DNA from: Lepisosteus oculatus
Taxonomy: Eukaryota > Chordata > Actinopteri > Semionotiformes > Lepisosteidae
Assembly: GCF_040954835.1 (NCBI RefSeq)
Contig: NC_090698.1
Coordinates: forward strand, 5,020,501 to 5,084,500
Direction of reading: 5' to 3'
DNA length: 64,000 bases
In this document: positions 22,601 to 32,690 of the stretch, piece after piece
How the letters are laid out: each line of letters starts with the position of its first letter
How positions within the stretch are numbered: the first letter of the stretch is position 1
Made by a program: the position numbers and the translations under genes
The notes under the pieces: model-generated
Told to the model about the DNA's origin: nothing
Databases searched by the model: none
What the model saw: only the letters and a program-made list of their open reading frames with translations

Positions 22601-22850
22601 GAGAACATTCTCTCTTATTTGCTGTTGTTCCCTTAAGTGAAGATTTTTTTCCCCAGTAGCTCCATTCCCCCAGCTGCAAGTGTTCCATCCAAGAGAGGAC
22701 TTGTGTGCCCTCACTCCACTTAACTCTGCACTAACCAGGATGAGCTCAAAGAGCTGCGGCACGCTGGTGTGGACCTTACCCATCTTTTTCACTGCACTGC
22801 TTGAAGGGAAATGTCATACACAGACATATTAATGTAGCCTAATGTGACCA
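19641..22850. other. Intergenic region, no gene seen
   Basis: Contains a CA microsatellite (19846-19859), purine-rich 21055-21125, a G-run tract at 21658-21690 and an AT repeat at 22507-22535. Small open frames occur but none resembles a known protein or has convincing splice structure. Confidence 0.5.
21658..21690 (+). repeat. G-run tract (potential G-quadruplex)
   Basis: Four or more closely spaced G runs (GGGG, GGGG, GGGGGG, GGGGGGG) separated by 1-4 bases. Confidence 0.7.
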
Positions 22851-23400
22851 GCAGCTATATCACTCTGCAACTCACAACTGGCAACCCACTGAAGCTCAGC
22901 AGGTGTGAGCCTGGTCAGTACCTGGATGGGAGACCTCCTGGGAAAAACTAAGGTTGTTGCTGGAAGAGGTGTTAGTGGGGCCAGTAGGGGGCGCTAACCC
23001 TGCGGTCTATGTGGGTCTTAATGTCCCAGTTCAGTGTTGGGGACACTATACTGTAAACAGGTGCTGTCCTTCGGATGAAATGTAAAACTGAGGTCCTGAC
23101 TCTCTGCTCATTACAAATCCCAGGGTGTAACCCTGGCGTCCCGGCCAATATCCCCCTGGCCTTTACCAATCATGGCCTCCTAATAATCCCCCTCTCTGAA
23201 CTGTCTTCATCACTCTGTTCTCCTCCCACTGAGAGCTGGTGTGTGGGGAGAGTACTGGTGCACTATGGCTGCTGTCGCATCACCCAGGTGGGGCTGCACA
23301 CTGGAGGGGGTGGAGGGGATCCCCATTACCTGTAAAGTGCTTTGAGTGGAGTGTCCAGAAAAGCGCTATATAAGTGTAAGCAGTTATTATTATTATTATT
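22851..23400 (+). mobile_element. 5S-rRNA-derived SINE, full-length copy B
   Basis: The head (22855-22965) matches the 3' half of 5S rRNA, including GAAGCTCAGCAGG (A-box region) and GCCTGGTCAGTACCTGGATG followed by GGAGACC (intermediate element and C box), the type 1 Pol III internal promoter. A body follows, with a CTCF-like block at 22981-22995, then the GCACACTGG and CCCATTACCTGTAAAG blocks and an L2-like tail AAGCGCTATATAAGTGTAAG with TTATTATT. The layout is that of SINE3-class elements. Near-full-length copies are at 43508-44078 and 52864-53445. Confidence 0.93.
22981..22995 (+). promoter_or_regulatory. CTCF-like core motif inside SINE copy B (forward)
   Basis: CCAGTAGGGGGCGCT fits the vertebrate CTCF core CCASYAGRKGGCRSY at all 15 positions. 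Binding is inferred, not shown. Confidence 0.6.
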
Positions 23401-24197
23401 GATGTTTGTAGTCTGTTCTGGCAAATGTGTGATTCTGTGTGATTCGGCAAGTGTGACAAGAGCCTGATTCTGGTATTAACAACCCTGAAAGGTTATGGAG
23501 TCTTCTTCACGATTATTAACAATATGAGCCCAGAGATCCAAGCAGAGACTACATTTAAGATAGAAAACAACAGATACATCTTTACACAGAGAAACAACTT
23601 GATGGAATACTTGGATCATTAAGCTGTTAGCAACCAAATCAGTAAGACTGCCTGAACAGCCTCCTCTCATTTGTAAACTCTCTTAACATTATTATGTTGT
23701 AATAATCAGCTAAATTTAGCACTCAGTTCATTGTTTGTCTGCAGTCTCTGGTGTAACTGATTTGTATTTCATGTAGCAGATGTATTCTGCTGTCAAATCT
23801 TTGAGCTTCTCTTATGGTGCACAGCCTCTGTGTGTTCAAGGCTGTGCTTTAACCTCTTAGGTTAAATACTGTAAAACAAACCCAGAAGAAAAGACTTGAC
23901 TTGAACCTGTGACTTGTGGAGACTGTATTATATCCTTTCTTCTCTCCAAAGCCTCATTGCTTTTAGCTGATACTGAAGCCGATACGCTGATACTGAAGCC
24001 GAAACCATAGCTGTATGGCCTCAGCCGGTCTGTGTTCATGTTATTTTCAGAACAGAAAAGGCCATTTCTGTTCAATGGGGCTGGGAAATCTGTGAAGGCC
24101 CTGTCAAAGCTGAGAGCTGCACCCTTTTCCCTTGATGTGCAGGAATCCTGTCATTGCAGACAGTCTGAACAGGTCATCGCCGCCTTAGTTTTTCCAC
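23401..24197. other. Intergenic region, no gene seen
   Basis: Unremarkable AT-rich sequence. A short direct duplication GCTGATACTGAAGCCG-like occurs at about 23967-24002. Confidence 0.5.
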
Positions 24198-24499
24198 TGT
24201 AGCGGAGCTCGTTCGGATGCGGCGATGTCATCGCCCTCCCTGCGAGTAGCAGGGACCTCAGCCGCCTGGGCTGGGGGAGGTCTCCTTTAGCTCACTCGGC
24301 TGGCTCCCTGTTGCGTTACACCGGAGACCCGGGTTCGAGCCCAGGTGTTGCGGGACGAACCAACGGGGTGGAGCGGCGGAGGGCACGAGCCCACACAGAA
24401 CTCCAACAGTCACACTATTCGCTACTTTCATTTTCATTTCTACTACCACTAAATTACTGTGCCTGCTGCTCAGTCTCTAAGACCCTTGGATCTACTGAG
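24198..24499 (+). mobile_element. tRNA-derived SINE, family 1, single-unit copy
   Basis: Head TGTAGCGGAGCTCGTTCGGA, A-box-like TAGCTCACTCGG (24288-24299), B-box-like GGTTCGAGCCC (24332-24342), body GTTGCGGGACGAACCAACGG and tail TTCATTTCTACTACCACTAA, then TGTGCCTGCTGCTCAGTCTC up to CTACTGAG. It is highly similar to the - strand element at 5262-5660 but stops where that copy enters its second unit. Confidence 0.85.
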
Positions 24500-25900
24500 T
24501 CAGCAAAATGTTCAAGACAGAACTCAACGCCTGTTGTAGCTCTTCTCGCCTCTCCGAGGGGTGTGTTTTCTGTGAACAAATGTATAGCTTGGAATTTCCC
24601 CAGGTTTCAGGTGCAAAAACGAGAGCATTGCTGTGCAACAGTGACCTCTTGCAGTGGGGTCAGCACAACATTCACCCTGCTGGCAGGCAAGCAGTGCTAA
24701 TTCACCGGCTAGGCACTGTGGAACATGGGAACATCCGAGCATGAATGGGCCTGGCAGCTGGGCGTGGAGAATGTGAGTACAAGGGTTTTGGCCTGTGAGA
24801 TGAGTCTCTGACTTGGAGCCCCAAGCTGTGTCTGTGAAGGCAGTGGACCAAGAGAGGTATTAGCAGCAGCACATGTTGAAGCACTTGCATGTTATGCATA
24901 GCAGAATGTTTTGCACCAGTCTTCAAAACAGGAGTCATAGAACTGGCATTAGCAGCAGTAATAGACTGATAGGAGCAATTGCATTATTACTATTTTGCAG
25001 CAGTTTTGCTGTATCAAGTTTGACACAGGCCTCTTCACAGGCATCTGTGCTTGAGTCATAAATCTCAGGATGTAGCTCTTTACATCAAGCAGGCTTCCTC
25101 CCGGCCGTGCTCATCCTCAGCTGTCTGAGGAAGTGTGTTCCATTCCCTGGCCTGCTCCTGCCAGGGAGCCTATTGATTGATACCTATTGATTGCTCGCCC
25201 AGTGATTCCCACAGAGCTGGCTGGGCTCAATCCCATTAGCTGCAAGTCATCTCTCCGGGGACTTCCATCCCCGATTTTGACCCTGCCACTCACAATCGAT
25301 TTCAATCGATTTACGGCAATCCGGATACAAGATGAAGATCCCCTTTTGATCCATTTCAGGTTTCTGCACAGGGTAGGCCCTTAGAATGCATTTTGAGGTT
25401 TTTCTTTGCCTGTAATGTCTTGTCAGTATTAGAGCTTTAGACTCAAAACATGAAATGTTACCTTAAAGGGTATCTTCCTGTCTGGGAGGCTAGGAGCTTC
25501 CAAGACTATGCTAAGCAGATTCTTGACAGTATTTTTTAGTATGTTTTTTCATAACGCAGGGAAGTATTATGTTCCAGACATCCACAGCTCTCTTTGCAAA
25601 GAGCTGCCTAATACAGTTTTGTTTTCCTCTTTTTTAAACCTTTGTTGCTGTCTGGGATTGCAAAGAACAGCCCAGCTGAAGAGGACGTTGGCGGAGCGAG
25701 AGAACTGGTGGGCTGGATACTCTTCTGCTTCACCAAATGGGCAGCGAAGGAGTCCCAGCATGAAGTGGATTAGCGACAGTACAAATGTAATTCGTCATGT
25801 AGAAAATGTTTAAATTTTGAGGGAACAGAGACAGCCATACTTCCGCACCTGGGCATTATTTCTGTCTAATCGGAAGGGCGGGAAGGCACAGGGAACCTCA

Positions 25901-25993
25901 AGAGCTCCTTCAAGGTGACACACAGGATGTCAGTAAGTCAGATGTCGAACCCAGAAGCCCTATTCTGGCAGTTTAGCATAGCTAGTTAATCTG
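25901..25993 (-). repeat. tRNA-like dispersed repeat, copy 1 of inverted pair
   Basis: Near-identical to the reverse complement of 28811-28903. Read on the - strand it gives GCTATGCTAAACTGCCAGAA and CTTCTGGGTTCGACATCTGA, where GGTTCGACATC resembles a Pol III B box. Probably a SINE family fragment. Confidence 0.7.
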
Positions 25994-27390
25994 ACAGCAT
26001 GTCGCTGGGAGTCAGAAGTGAACCAGAGGAGCCTGGTGTTAACACAGGGTACAGTACTTAGAGATGCATATATAGGACAAATGATTTGATTTTCATTAAC
26101 TCCTCCGGGAAAGACATAATGTCATTTGTCATAATGTCATTTTTTTTAAAATTGGAAGTTCAATAACAGCATTTTAAATAACAAAGAATACAAAACATGT
26201 TTCTGAAAAAAGTGCATTGTTAACCTTCATTGTCAGGCTTTTAATATGACAACAGAAAGAAGAGGCAGGAAGGATCAAGCCTGCAAGTCTGTCACCCAGG
26301 TGGATAGGGCCTGAAAACTATAAGAATAAAATGAAAAGTACCGTGTCCTCCAAATTGAAAAAGATACTGAAAGAGAGACAAATAACTATTCCTATATGGC
26401 TCTGTAATAGTACACCTCCAGGGGCTTCAGTAAATATTTGCACAGCACATGTACAGGACTTGTAAACAGTTTTTGGAGCCACAGAAAAAAAAAGATTCAC
26501 TCTTTCTCTTTCTTCTTCTCTCTCCCTCTCCCTCCCCACGCTCTCCTAATTTCTTCGGCTCGGTTGCCATGGAGTATTTTTATATTTAGAATTGTACGCT
26601 TACGGCCAGGTTGTGGTAGCTGTTATTAAGTGGGCAGAGAAGACATCTGGCACTTGCTGCATGCACCAGGGCCTGCAAAAATGAAATTAAAAGAAAAGCT
26701 CTCCCAGTCAAAAAGAAAGAGTCCCCTGTCATTTCTGAAAGACCTGTAGTTAGCTGCACGTAGCTCCTTAAGTGTTCCTTAACCACCTCCTACAGCAGAT
26801 AATTGATTGGCAGATAATAGACTTTTTAGCAGGTCTGGGTGAGAATGAGTCACACCTGCTGGCAAAAATACAAGGACCTCCCATCCTATCTCCCAGATCA
26901 AACTAATGCACTGTGCAGTGTGCAGTAATACTGACGTGCTACATTTCTGGAGGGTTGTGAGACACGTCCTTCGCCTTCCTGGACAGAGCAGTCCCCATGA
27001 CTCAATCTGACTCAATACAAATGTGCAGTTCAGCTCCCTCACACCATTACCTCCCCCCCACCCCCCATAGGTATATCAGCTTTGTGGAATCCATGGGAAG
27101 TTAACCCAAGCCCCCCATAATGCCCCTGAGATAGCTCTTGCTTCAGTGCTGTTGATGCTGTTGTCTATGGGGGGCTGCTGTGCAGGTTGGATTGGCAAGA
27201 TCACATAAACCTGCTGCTCACACCACTGATAGTCCTGCAGGGAACAGGTCAGGGACATTGGTGGATCAATTAGCTACTGGCAAGATCACAAGAGAGATGG
27301 ACTTCTCCCTTGCCCAGCCTTTCTTGTCAGTGTAGAATCTTAATCTCTTTTTCTTGCTGACAGGGAGCTGTAGAATAGCGGTGGCGATGG

Positions 27391-27460
27391 TTGGGGGGTG
27401 AGAGGTGTGGGGGGGGGGTTACTCTGTTGACTGGGGGTCTTGGAGCTGGGGGGTGGAGGG
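27391..27460 (+). repeat. G-rich tract (potential G-quadruplex)
   Basis: Runs of 6, about 10, 5 and 6 G within about 65 bases. Confidence 0.65.
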
Positions 27461-28810
27461 TTAGCGATTTCAGGTTGAATAAACAGCCGGCAGTAATGAA
27501 AAGGCAATTTGCAAGATTGCTGCGGGCTCTGACGTGATGGAGCACTTAATGTGGCCAGACATCCATCTTAATCGAGCTCGTCCACATCCCCGTATCTCCC
27601 AGCATGGAGGCGAGCTCCCAGGCGCGCGATTAGCGCTAATGCAGGGCTCCTCACCTCTGATCACGCTCCTCCCTTACTGCCTCTCTCTACCTCTCCTTCA
27701 CTCTCTGGCCGGTCTGCTGCAGCTCTGTTTGCCAGTATATTACCAGACTGAGCTTCACCATGCTTACTGAACTGACTGTTGATCTCGATGCGGCTGAGCC
27801 AGGCAGTGCATCCATCCAATTTATCAGGACAGGACTCAATAAGGAGATCAAGAGATAAATTCAGCAGCGTAGGCAGACCGACCCTAATAAATTCACCAGA
27901 TGGGCCCATGTGTGTAAATAATATGTAATTGGAACCCAGAGTGTGGCGGCTGTCGGGGAAAAGAAACGCGATTTATCACAGGTTTAGCTGAAATGAGATC
28001 ACGGCAAGTCTCCTGATGCTCTGCAGCCCGCACGAAAGGAAACCATCTATCTCTCTCAGGAAGACAGATAGGTGCTGAGATCACATGGTCTTTATCTCAC
28101 TCGGTTTCCCACAAGTCCAGGCCTGGGACCTGCCCGACGGAGCCAGGAAAAGGTGGAAGCTGTGAATTATGTACCGAAAGAGGGACAAGGAGCCAGCATT
28201 TGAGCAACAAGTTTGTATTATTTAATGAACCTGTGGGTGCACGGGCTGCCATTTGTGCTGCCACAGAAAGCTGTGAACAGTTTATCGACATGTGTAACAG
28301 CCAACGAGAACATGACATTTGAGAGGCTGGCTACAGTCACAGAACAAAGTGCTAAGCATGTCAGCATCCCTCATAAAGAATGCTAAAATCTAAACCTCCT
28401 CCCCAGTATTTGGCTTCTTTAAGAAAATCTCAGCTGTGCATTTTCCATTGTTTCCAGGAGTCTGGAAAGGTCCTCAGGAGTCCCAGTCCAGTCTTACCAC
28501 CCGTATCTAAAGAATGGGACTGCTTGGAAGTCAATTAAGAAAGTCGTGTGCACAATTAAGGGAACTCCGATCCATGTGGGCTGTCGATTTGTGTTCCAGA
28601 TTATTCCTAAATGAGTTAATTTAACAAATTGACCGCCATTGATTGCAATTAGATTTCCTGTGTCTTTAGGATTTGTTGATTTATAATATGTGCAAGTTGC
28701 AGGGTTTGAGATGTTTGATTTTTCAGTTTCCTTGGTTACCTATATTACAGCTACATTTACATACTTGCATCCAACACAATAAGATATATCTGAATGCTTT
28801 ATAATGATCT

Positions 28811-28903
28811 TCAGATTGACTAGCTATGCTAAACTGCCAGAATAGGGCTTCTGGGTTCGACATCTGACTTACTGACATCTGGTGTGTCACCATGAAGGAG
28901 CTC
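28811..28903 (+). repeat. tRNA-like dispersed repeat, copy 2 of inverted pair
   Basis: TCAGATTGACTAGCTATGCT, AACTGCCAGAATAGGGCTTC, TGGGTTCGACATCTGACTTA and so on. Differs from the complement of 25901-25993 at only a few positions. Sequence on both sides is unrelated, so this is two insertions of one family, about 2.9 kb apart in opposite orientation. Confidence 0.75.
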
Positions 28904-29395
28904 TGTGAAATCTTCATTACTCATACTTGTGCAGGCCAGTAAACTAAATAGGAGCCTATTGTACTTCTCAAAAAATTCTTAAATTGAATATTAACTGAAT
29001 GTTTCTGCATCTATTTCTACACAGAAAAAGGCTCACCCTTTCTTCGGTGTTGCCAGTATGTATAATGTTTCATATTTTAAAGAGCTAAGTTAATTGTTTC
29101 AGAAACAAAACAGTAATCCAGGAGTAAAACAAGTTAAAAAAGGGAAAACAGGAATAATAATATCAATCAGATTCCCTGATTGGAGATATGCGTCAGGACT
29201 GTAAATATGATTAGAGTTCTGTGTCTCAGAGATATGAAAGAATTACTGTATAAAGTTCTGTGTTCTGTGTCTGTCTTTGGAAAGCTTGTCACCCTTTTCC
29301 AGCCTCTCTCTGCCATCTTGTGGCACGATTGCTGAAACTGCGCCTGAAGAAAAAAAATCACTTCCGAAAAGCATCAGCCAACAAGGATTTGAAAA

Positions 29396-29543
29396 GATGA
29401 GATCACTTTATTAGCCATATACAGTTTCTTGCATTAGGAATTTGTCTTTTCGCAGACCCCAGCTTGCTCTCCATGAGACACAGACACACAGATAGGGAGA
29501 GAGAAGCCTGGGGTCTGCACAGGGTGAGCCATTATACAGCACC
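29396..29543 (-). mobile_element. tRNA-derived SINE, family 2, truncated copy 2
   Basis: The complement shows the CAGGCTTCTCTCTCCCTAT-like, TGTGTCTCATGGAGAGCAAG, AGACAAATTCCTAATGCAAG and GGCTAATAAAGTGATCTCAT blocks of the family. It lacks the tRNA-like head. It is in the same orientation as c5ar1, about 290 bases past the stop codon. Confidence 0.85.
29407..29412 (-). terminator. c5ar1: Candidate poly(A) signal for c5ar1, inside a SINE
   Basis: TTTATT on + is AATAAA on -. It is the first canonical signal downstream of the c5ar1 stop (420 bases) and belongs to the SINE tail. I saw no AATAAA or ATTAAA between 29413 and 29831 on the - strand. Confidence 0.45.
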
Positions 29544-29831
29544 ACTTTATATTTTAAAAATGAACTACAACTAATATGGAACTTTTACGGAACATACCAT
29601 TAAATAGAACAAACATTTTCATGCTCTGTATTTGATGTCTTAAAAAGAGGCACATGGAATTGATTTCATTTTGATTTCATGGAATTTTCTCATTTAGCAT
29701 ACAGAGCTCGTTTCGATCTACTGTCTGCTCAACAGGTGACCTACAGCAGTAGAAGTTCTATGTATCAATCTGACAAAATGCTGAAACTCTTGAGGACCCC
29801 TCTCTGTCTCCCTCGGACTACCTGCACCCCT

Positions 29832-30893
29832 TCAGCACAAGTTTTCCCGGGGCTTGTCTGACGTCATCGTGGTCATGGAAGGGCCACTGAGAGATGCCTT
29901 ATGGGAGTCCTCCGAGAGGAAGTTCACCATCACACTCTTGAGGGACCTCCGCAGGCTGTCCTTGAAGCTGCGGCCCACGCACACGTACAGCAGGGGGTTG
30001 AGGCAGCTGTTGAGGTAAGCCAAGCACAGGCAGAAGATGTCCGCTTGGCGAATATAGAACATCTGTGGGGAGTTGCTGGGTGTGAGGGCCAGGAAAAACC
30101 CCACGATGTGATAGGGAAACCAGCAGACGAAGAAGCCCAGGACCACCGCGCAGATCACCCGCAGGGTCTTGTGGGACTTGCTCCTGCCTTGGTTGGCCTT
30201 TGTGTAAACCACATAGTGGCACATCACGATCACCACGAAGGGACCCAGGAACCCCACCAGGAACCGCAACACGGCGAAGCCCACCCCCTCCGAGTCCGAG
30301 TACGAGGAGTGGCAGAGGATTTTGTTGGCCAGGGGGTCATGCAATTCCACCCTGTATATGAACAGCGGAGTGCAGAACAGCAACGCCAGAACCCAGACCA
30401 GCAGGCAGACCCACTGGGCCTTTGCGGCCGTTCGCCAGTTCTGGCACCACACCGGCCTGCTCACGAGCAACAGGCGGTCTAGGCTGATGACGGTCAGCAG
30501 GAAGATGCTACAGAACATGTTGAGGAAGATCAGGGCGTTGATCACCTTGCAGGCCACATTGCCGAAGGGCCAGTGGTAGTCCATGGCCAGGGTGGAGATG
30601 AGGAAAGGCAGGGAGAGGCAGCACAGCAGGTCAGCCACGGCCAGGTTGAGGAACCACGTTGTGTTGACAGAGCGCTTCATGCGAAATCCAGAGATCCAGA
30701 TGACCAGGGTGTTGCCAGGAACGCCCAACAGGAGGACCAGGCTATAGATCACCATAAATATGAGCTGTTCTTTACCAAAGGGTGAACTTGAATCTGATGA
30801 CCAGTCTGAGTAATTATCCCAATCATCATAATCGGATTGGTTGAAGGCAATAGAATAATTAGATCCATCTGCAGTATAAGAGAAGTTATTCAT
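29832..30893 (-). CDS. c5ar1: C5a anaphylatoxin chemotactic receptor 1
   Basis: 353 residues, class A GPCR; human C5AR1 is 350. It senses complement fragment C5a at the plasma membrane of myeloid cells and signals through Gi. The N-terminus (1-42) is acidic, with candidate sulfotyrosines Y22 and Y28 and four N-glycosylation sequons (N3, N12, N18, N27). Seven membrane segments follow. TM2 reads WFLNLAVADLL, C115 and C194 can form the TM3-ECL2 disulfide, the DRY equivalent is LDR (138-140), WCQN (149-152) matches human, CWFP is at 257-260 and NPLLY at 299-303. The tail (about 304-353) is Ser/Thr-rich for arrestin. WCQN and the overall pattern favour C5AR1 over C3AR1 and formyl-peptide receptors; C5AR2 is unlikely because its signalling motif is more degraded. 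The coding region is intact in one exon. Confidence 0.93.
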   Translation of the reverse strand: MNNFSYTADGSNYSIAFNQSDYDDWDNYSDWSSDSSSPFGKEQLIFMVIYSLVLLLGVPGNTLVIWISGFRMKRSVNTTWFLNLAVADLLCCLSLPFLISTLAMDYHWPFGNVACKVINALIFLNMFCSIFLLTVISLDRLLLVSRPVWCQNWRTAAKAQWVCLLVWVLALLFCTPLFIYRVELHDPLANKILCHSSYSDSEGVGFAVLRFLVGFLGPFVVIVMCHYVVYTKANQGRSKSHKTLRVICAVVLGFFVCWFPYHIVGFFLALTPSNSPQMFYIRQADIFCLCLAYLNSCLNPLLYVCVGRSFKDSLRRSLKSVMVNFLSEDSHKASLSGPSMTTMTSDKPRENLC

Positions 30894-30912
30894 GTTGAAT
30901 TAGATGATAGTC
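30894..30912 (-). other. c5ar1: c5ar1 5' UTR part of the coding exon and splice acceptor
   Basis: On the - strand CTTCCTTTTTTTCAG is followed by 19 bases and then ATG. The pyrimidine tract and CAG (complement of 30913-30915) form a good acceptor, so an upstream non-coding exon is expected at higher coordinates. I could not identify that exon. Confidence 0.65.
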
Positions 30913-31629
30913 CTGAAAAAAAGGAAGCCCACAATAAGTGAAGAGTCAGCTGGAATAGCTCCAGCTTTGCAGCTAAGCTCGTCCTCTGCTTCAATGTGTA
31001 GCCTTTCTCCCTTGTGCTTCAAGGAAGTTCTTCTAAATTAGAATTTGAAAAATTGTGCTATAGTCAAAACTGGAGTAATGTACACTGGGCTATAACTTTT
31101 AAAACGTGATCCCTCACCCTGCTCAGACATTGTTGTCAAATTATATCTGAAATTAGACACGACCAATGGATGATGTAGCACAGCTGATTCCACAGGAGGC
31201 AGAAAATCTAAGAAAAGTCTTCACCGTTTTCACTGATCCAATGAACCAAGGGTGACCACTGACAGGAGAACATTGGCACCCTAGCCAGATCTATTTATTC
31301 TGTATACCATTTCTACTATTTGCATATGTATTAATAATTTACTATACTGTGTTTTTTTGTTGTTTTTCACCAGCTTCACTGGTTCTTTAGCTAAACCCCC
31401 TTGTTTGATTCGGAGAGGAGTTGCATAGTTTCCTGTGTTACACAGAATAGTGGCAAAAGCAGTATGTTCTAAAAAACAAACTTTCTGGCACGACCACGTC
31501 GAACAAAACCTTTTGTAACAACACCACCAGCAATGTGATTTTTCAATCTTCAGTAATAAGGATGAGTTTAAAACTTTGGTCTTCCTTTACCATAGAAGTG
31601 GGAGCCTTGACAGAAATCCTGTACTGGGA

Positions 31630-31711
31630 CAGAATAAGAATAAGAATAAGAATAAAAGAATAAGAATAAGAATAAGAATAAGAATAAGAATAAGAATAAG
31701 AATAAGAATAA
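31630..31711 (+). repeat. (AATAAG)n microsatellite
   Basis: About 13 copies of the six-base unit AATAAG, interrupted once by AATAAAAG. It lies 0.7-0.8 kb upstream of the c5ar1 coding exon. Confidence 0.95.
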
Positions 31712-31817
31712 TCAGGTTGATGGCTCCCAATGTACATTCCAAGAAATAATTTTTATCGCTGTTGCTCTTATGATTAGGAATATTAAGAAGACATACCTTA
31801 AGTAATCCGCTGTATAT

Positions 31818-31858
31818 AGCGCAGAGCTGAACTGCAGTGCAGAGCTGAGCTGCAGTTG
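31818..31858 (+). repeat. Imperfect 20-base direct duplication
   Basis: GCAGAGCTGAACTGCAGT is followed by GCAGAGCTGAGCTGCAGT: two tandem copies differing at one base. Confidence 0.7.
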
Positions 31859-32049
31859 AGAAACGCCACAAAGTACATCCCTCTGAGGCGTTATCTTCTG
31901 TGGTTTTCTAACTTGTTTCCTGTTCTTACTGCTTCCTCCAGTGTACACGGGATCGGCAAAAAGTGACTGGACTCAAAGTCATCGCAGTACAATCGTTCCA
32001 TTTGAAAGGACTTGCCTAGCCATTCTGATCTTGGCATGCCAGAGAAAGT

Positions 32050-32690
32050 AATAATAATAAACTTTATTTTATATAGCGCCTTTAAAGGTGGCTTCTCAAA
32101 GCGCTTTACAGGATGACAATAACAATAAATAAGAAGACTACAACAATAAATAAGAAAATTTCACAAGACAGGACACAATTATAATTACAACAATACAACA
32201 ATAACAATAGAGGAGACCGTGGAAGATGGTATTAAGAAGAGCAGAGGGGTGAAGAATGGAACCAGTTAAGTAAAGGCTTTTCTGAAAAGGAGGGTTTTGA
32301 GTCTGGATTTGAAGGAGTTTAGAGAAGGTGACTCTCTAATATCCTTGGGCAAAGAGTTCCAGAGCTTGGGGGCATAGCAGGAGAAGGCCCTGTCGCCCAT
32401 ACAATGTAGACGGGCTTGGGGGACAGTAAGGAGAGCAGAATTTGAAGAGCGGAGGTTGCGAGGTGGGGAGTAGGGCGATAAAAGTTCAGACAGGTATTGA
32501 GGTGCCAAGCCATGTAAAGCCTTGTAGGTGAGCATGAGGATTTTAAAGTCTACACGGAATTTGACCGGAAGCCAGTGCAAGGACTCCAGGATAAGAGTAA
32601 TGTGAACACTTGTACTAGACCTGGTCAGGATTCTGGCTGCTGAATTTTGGACATACTGCAGCTTGTTCAGAGTAGATTCATTCATTCATT
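32050..32690 (-). mobile_element. 5'-truncated L2-like LINE (C-terminal ORF2 fragment and 3' tail)
   Basis: The - strand frame (32266-32685) is uninterrupted for 139 codons and matches the C-terminal end of non-LTR reverse transcriptase ORF2 proteins: LNKLQYVQNSAARILT, LESLHWLPVKFRVDFKIL, TYKALHGLAPQYLSELL, GDRAFSCYAPKLWNSLP and SLNSFKSRLKTLLFRKAF. The 3' UTR ends AGCGCTTTGAGAAG...GGCGCTATATAAAATAAAGT with a TTATTATTA tail. The intact reading frame shows a fairly young insertion that was truncated at its 5' end. Only the C-terminal region is present, so it cannot move on its own. Confidence 0.9.

Larger units (their letters stand above)
24500..29395. other. Intergenic region, no gene seen
   Basis: Holds the inverted repeat pair 25901-25993/28811-28903, a G-run tract at 27391-27460 and scattered simple sequence. 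No exon with protein similarity was recognised. Confidence 0.5.
30913..32049. other. Upstream region/5' intron of c5ar1
   Basis: AT-rich non-coding DNA. It must contain or lead to the c5ar1 5' exon and promoter, which I cannot place. It holds the hexamer microsatellite at 31630-31711. Confidence 0.5.

Noticed and set aside
22855-22965. A functional 5S rRNA gene
   Set aside because: Only the 3' half resembles 5S rRNA, with substitutions, and it continues directly into a SINE body and LINE-like tail.
24288-24342. A functional tRNA gene
   Set aside because: A and B boxes are present but the acceptor arms do not pair convincingly and the unit recurs with a SINE tail.
29901-30482. A 193-codon + strand open frame across c5ar1
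   Set aside because: It is antisense to a conserved GPCR reading frame, with His/Gln/Glu-rich low-complexity content and no family match; a shadow of the real gene.
32266-32685. A host protein-coding gene on the - strand
   Set aside because: The 139-codon frame matches the C-terminus of LINE ORF2 proteins and ends in a LINE-type 3' tail, so it is a mobile-element fragment.
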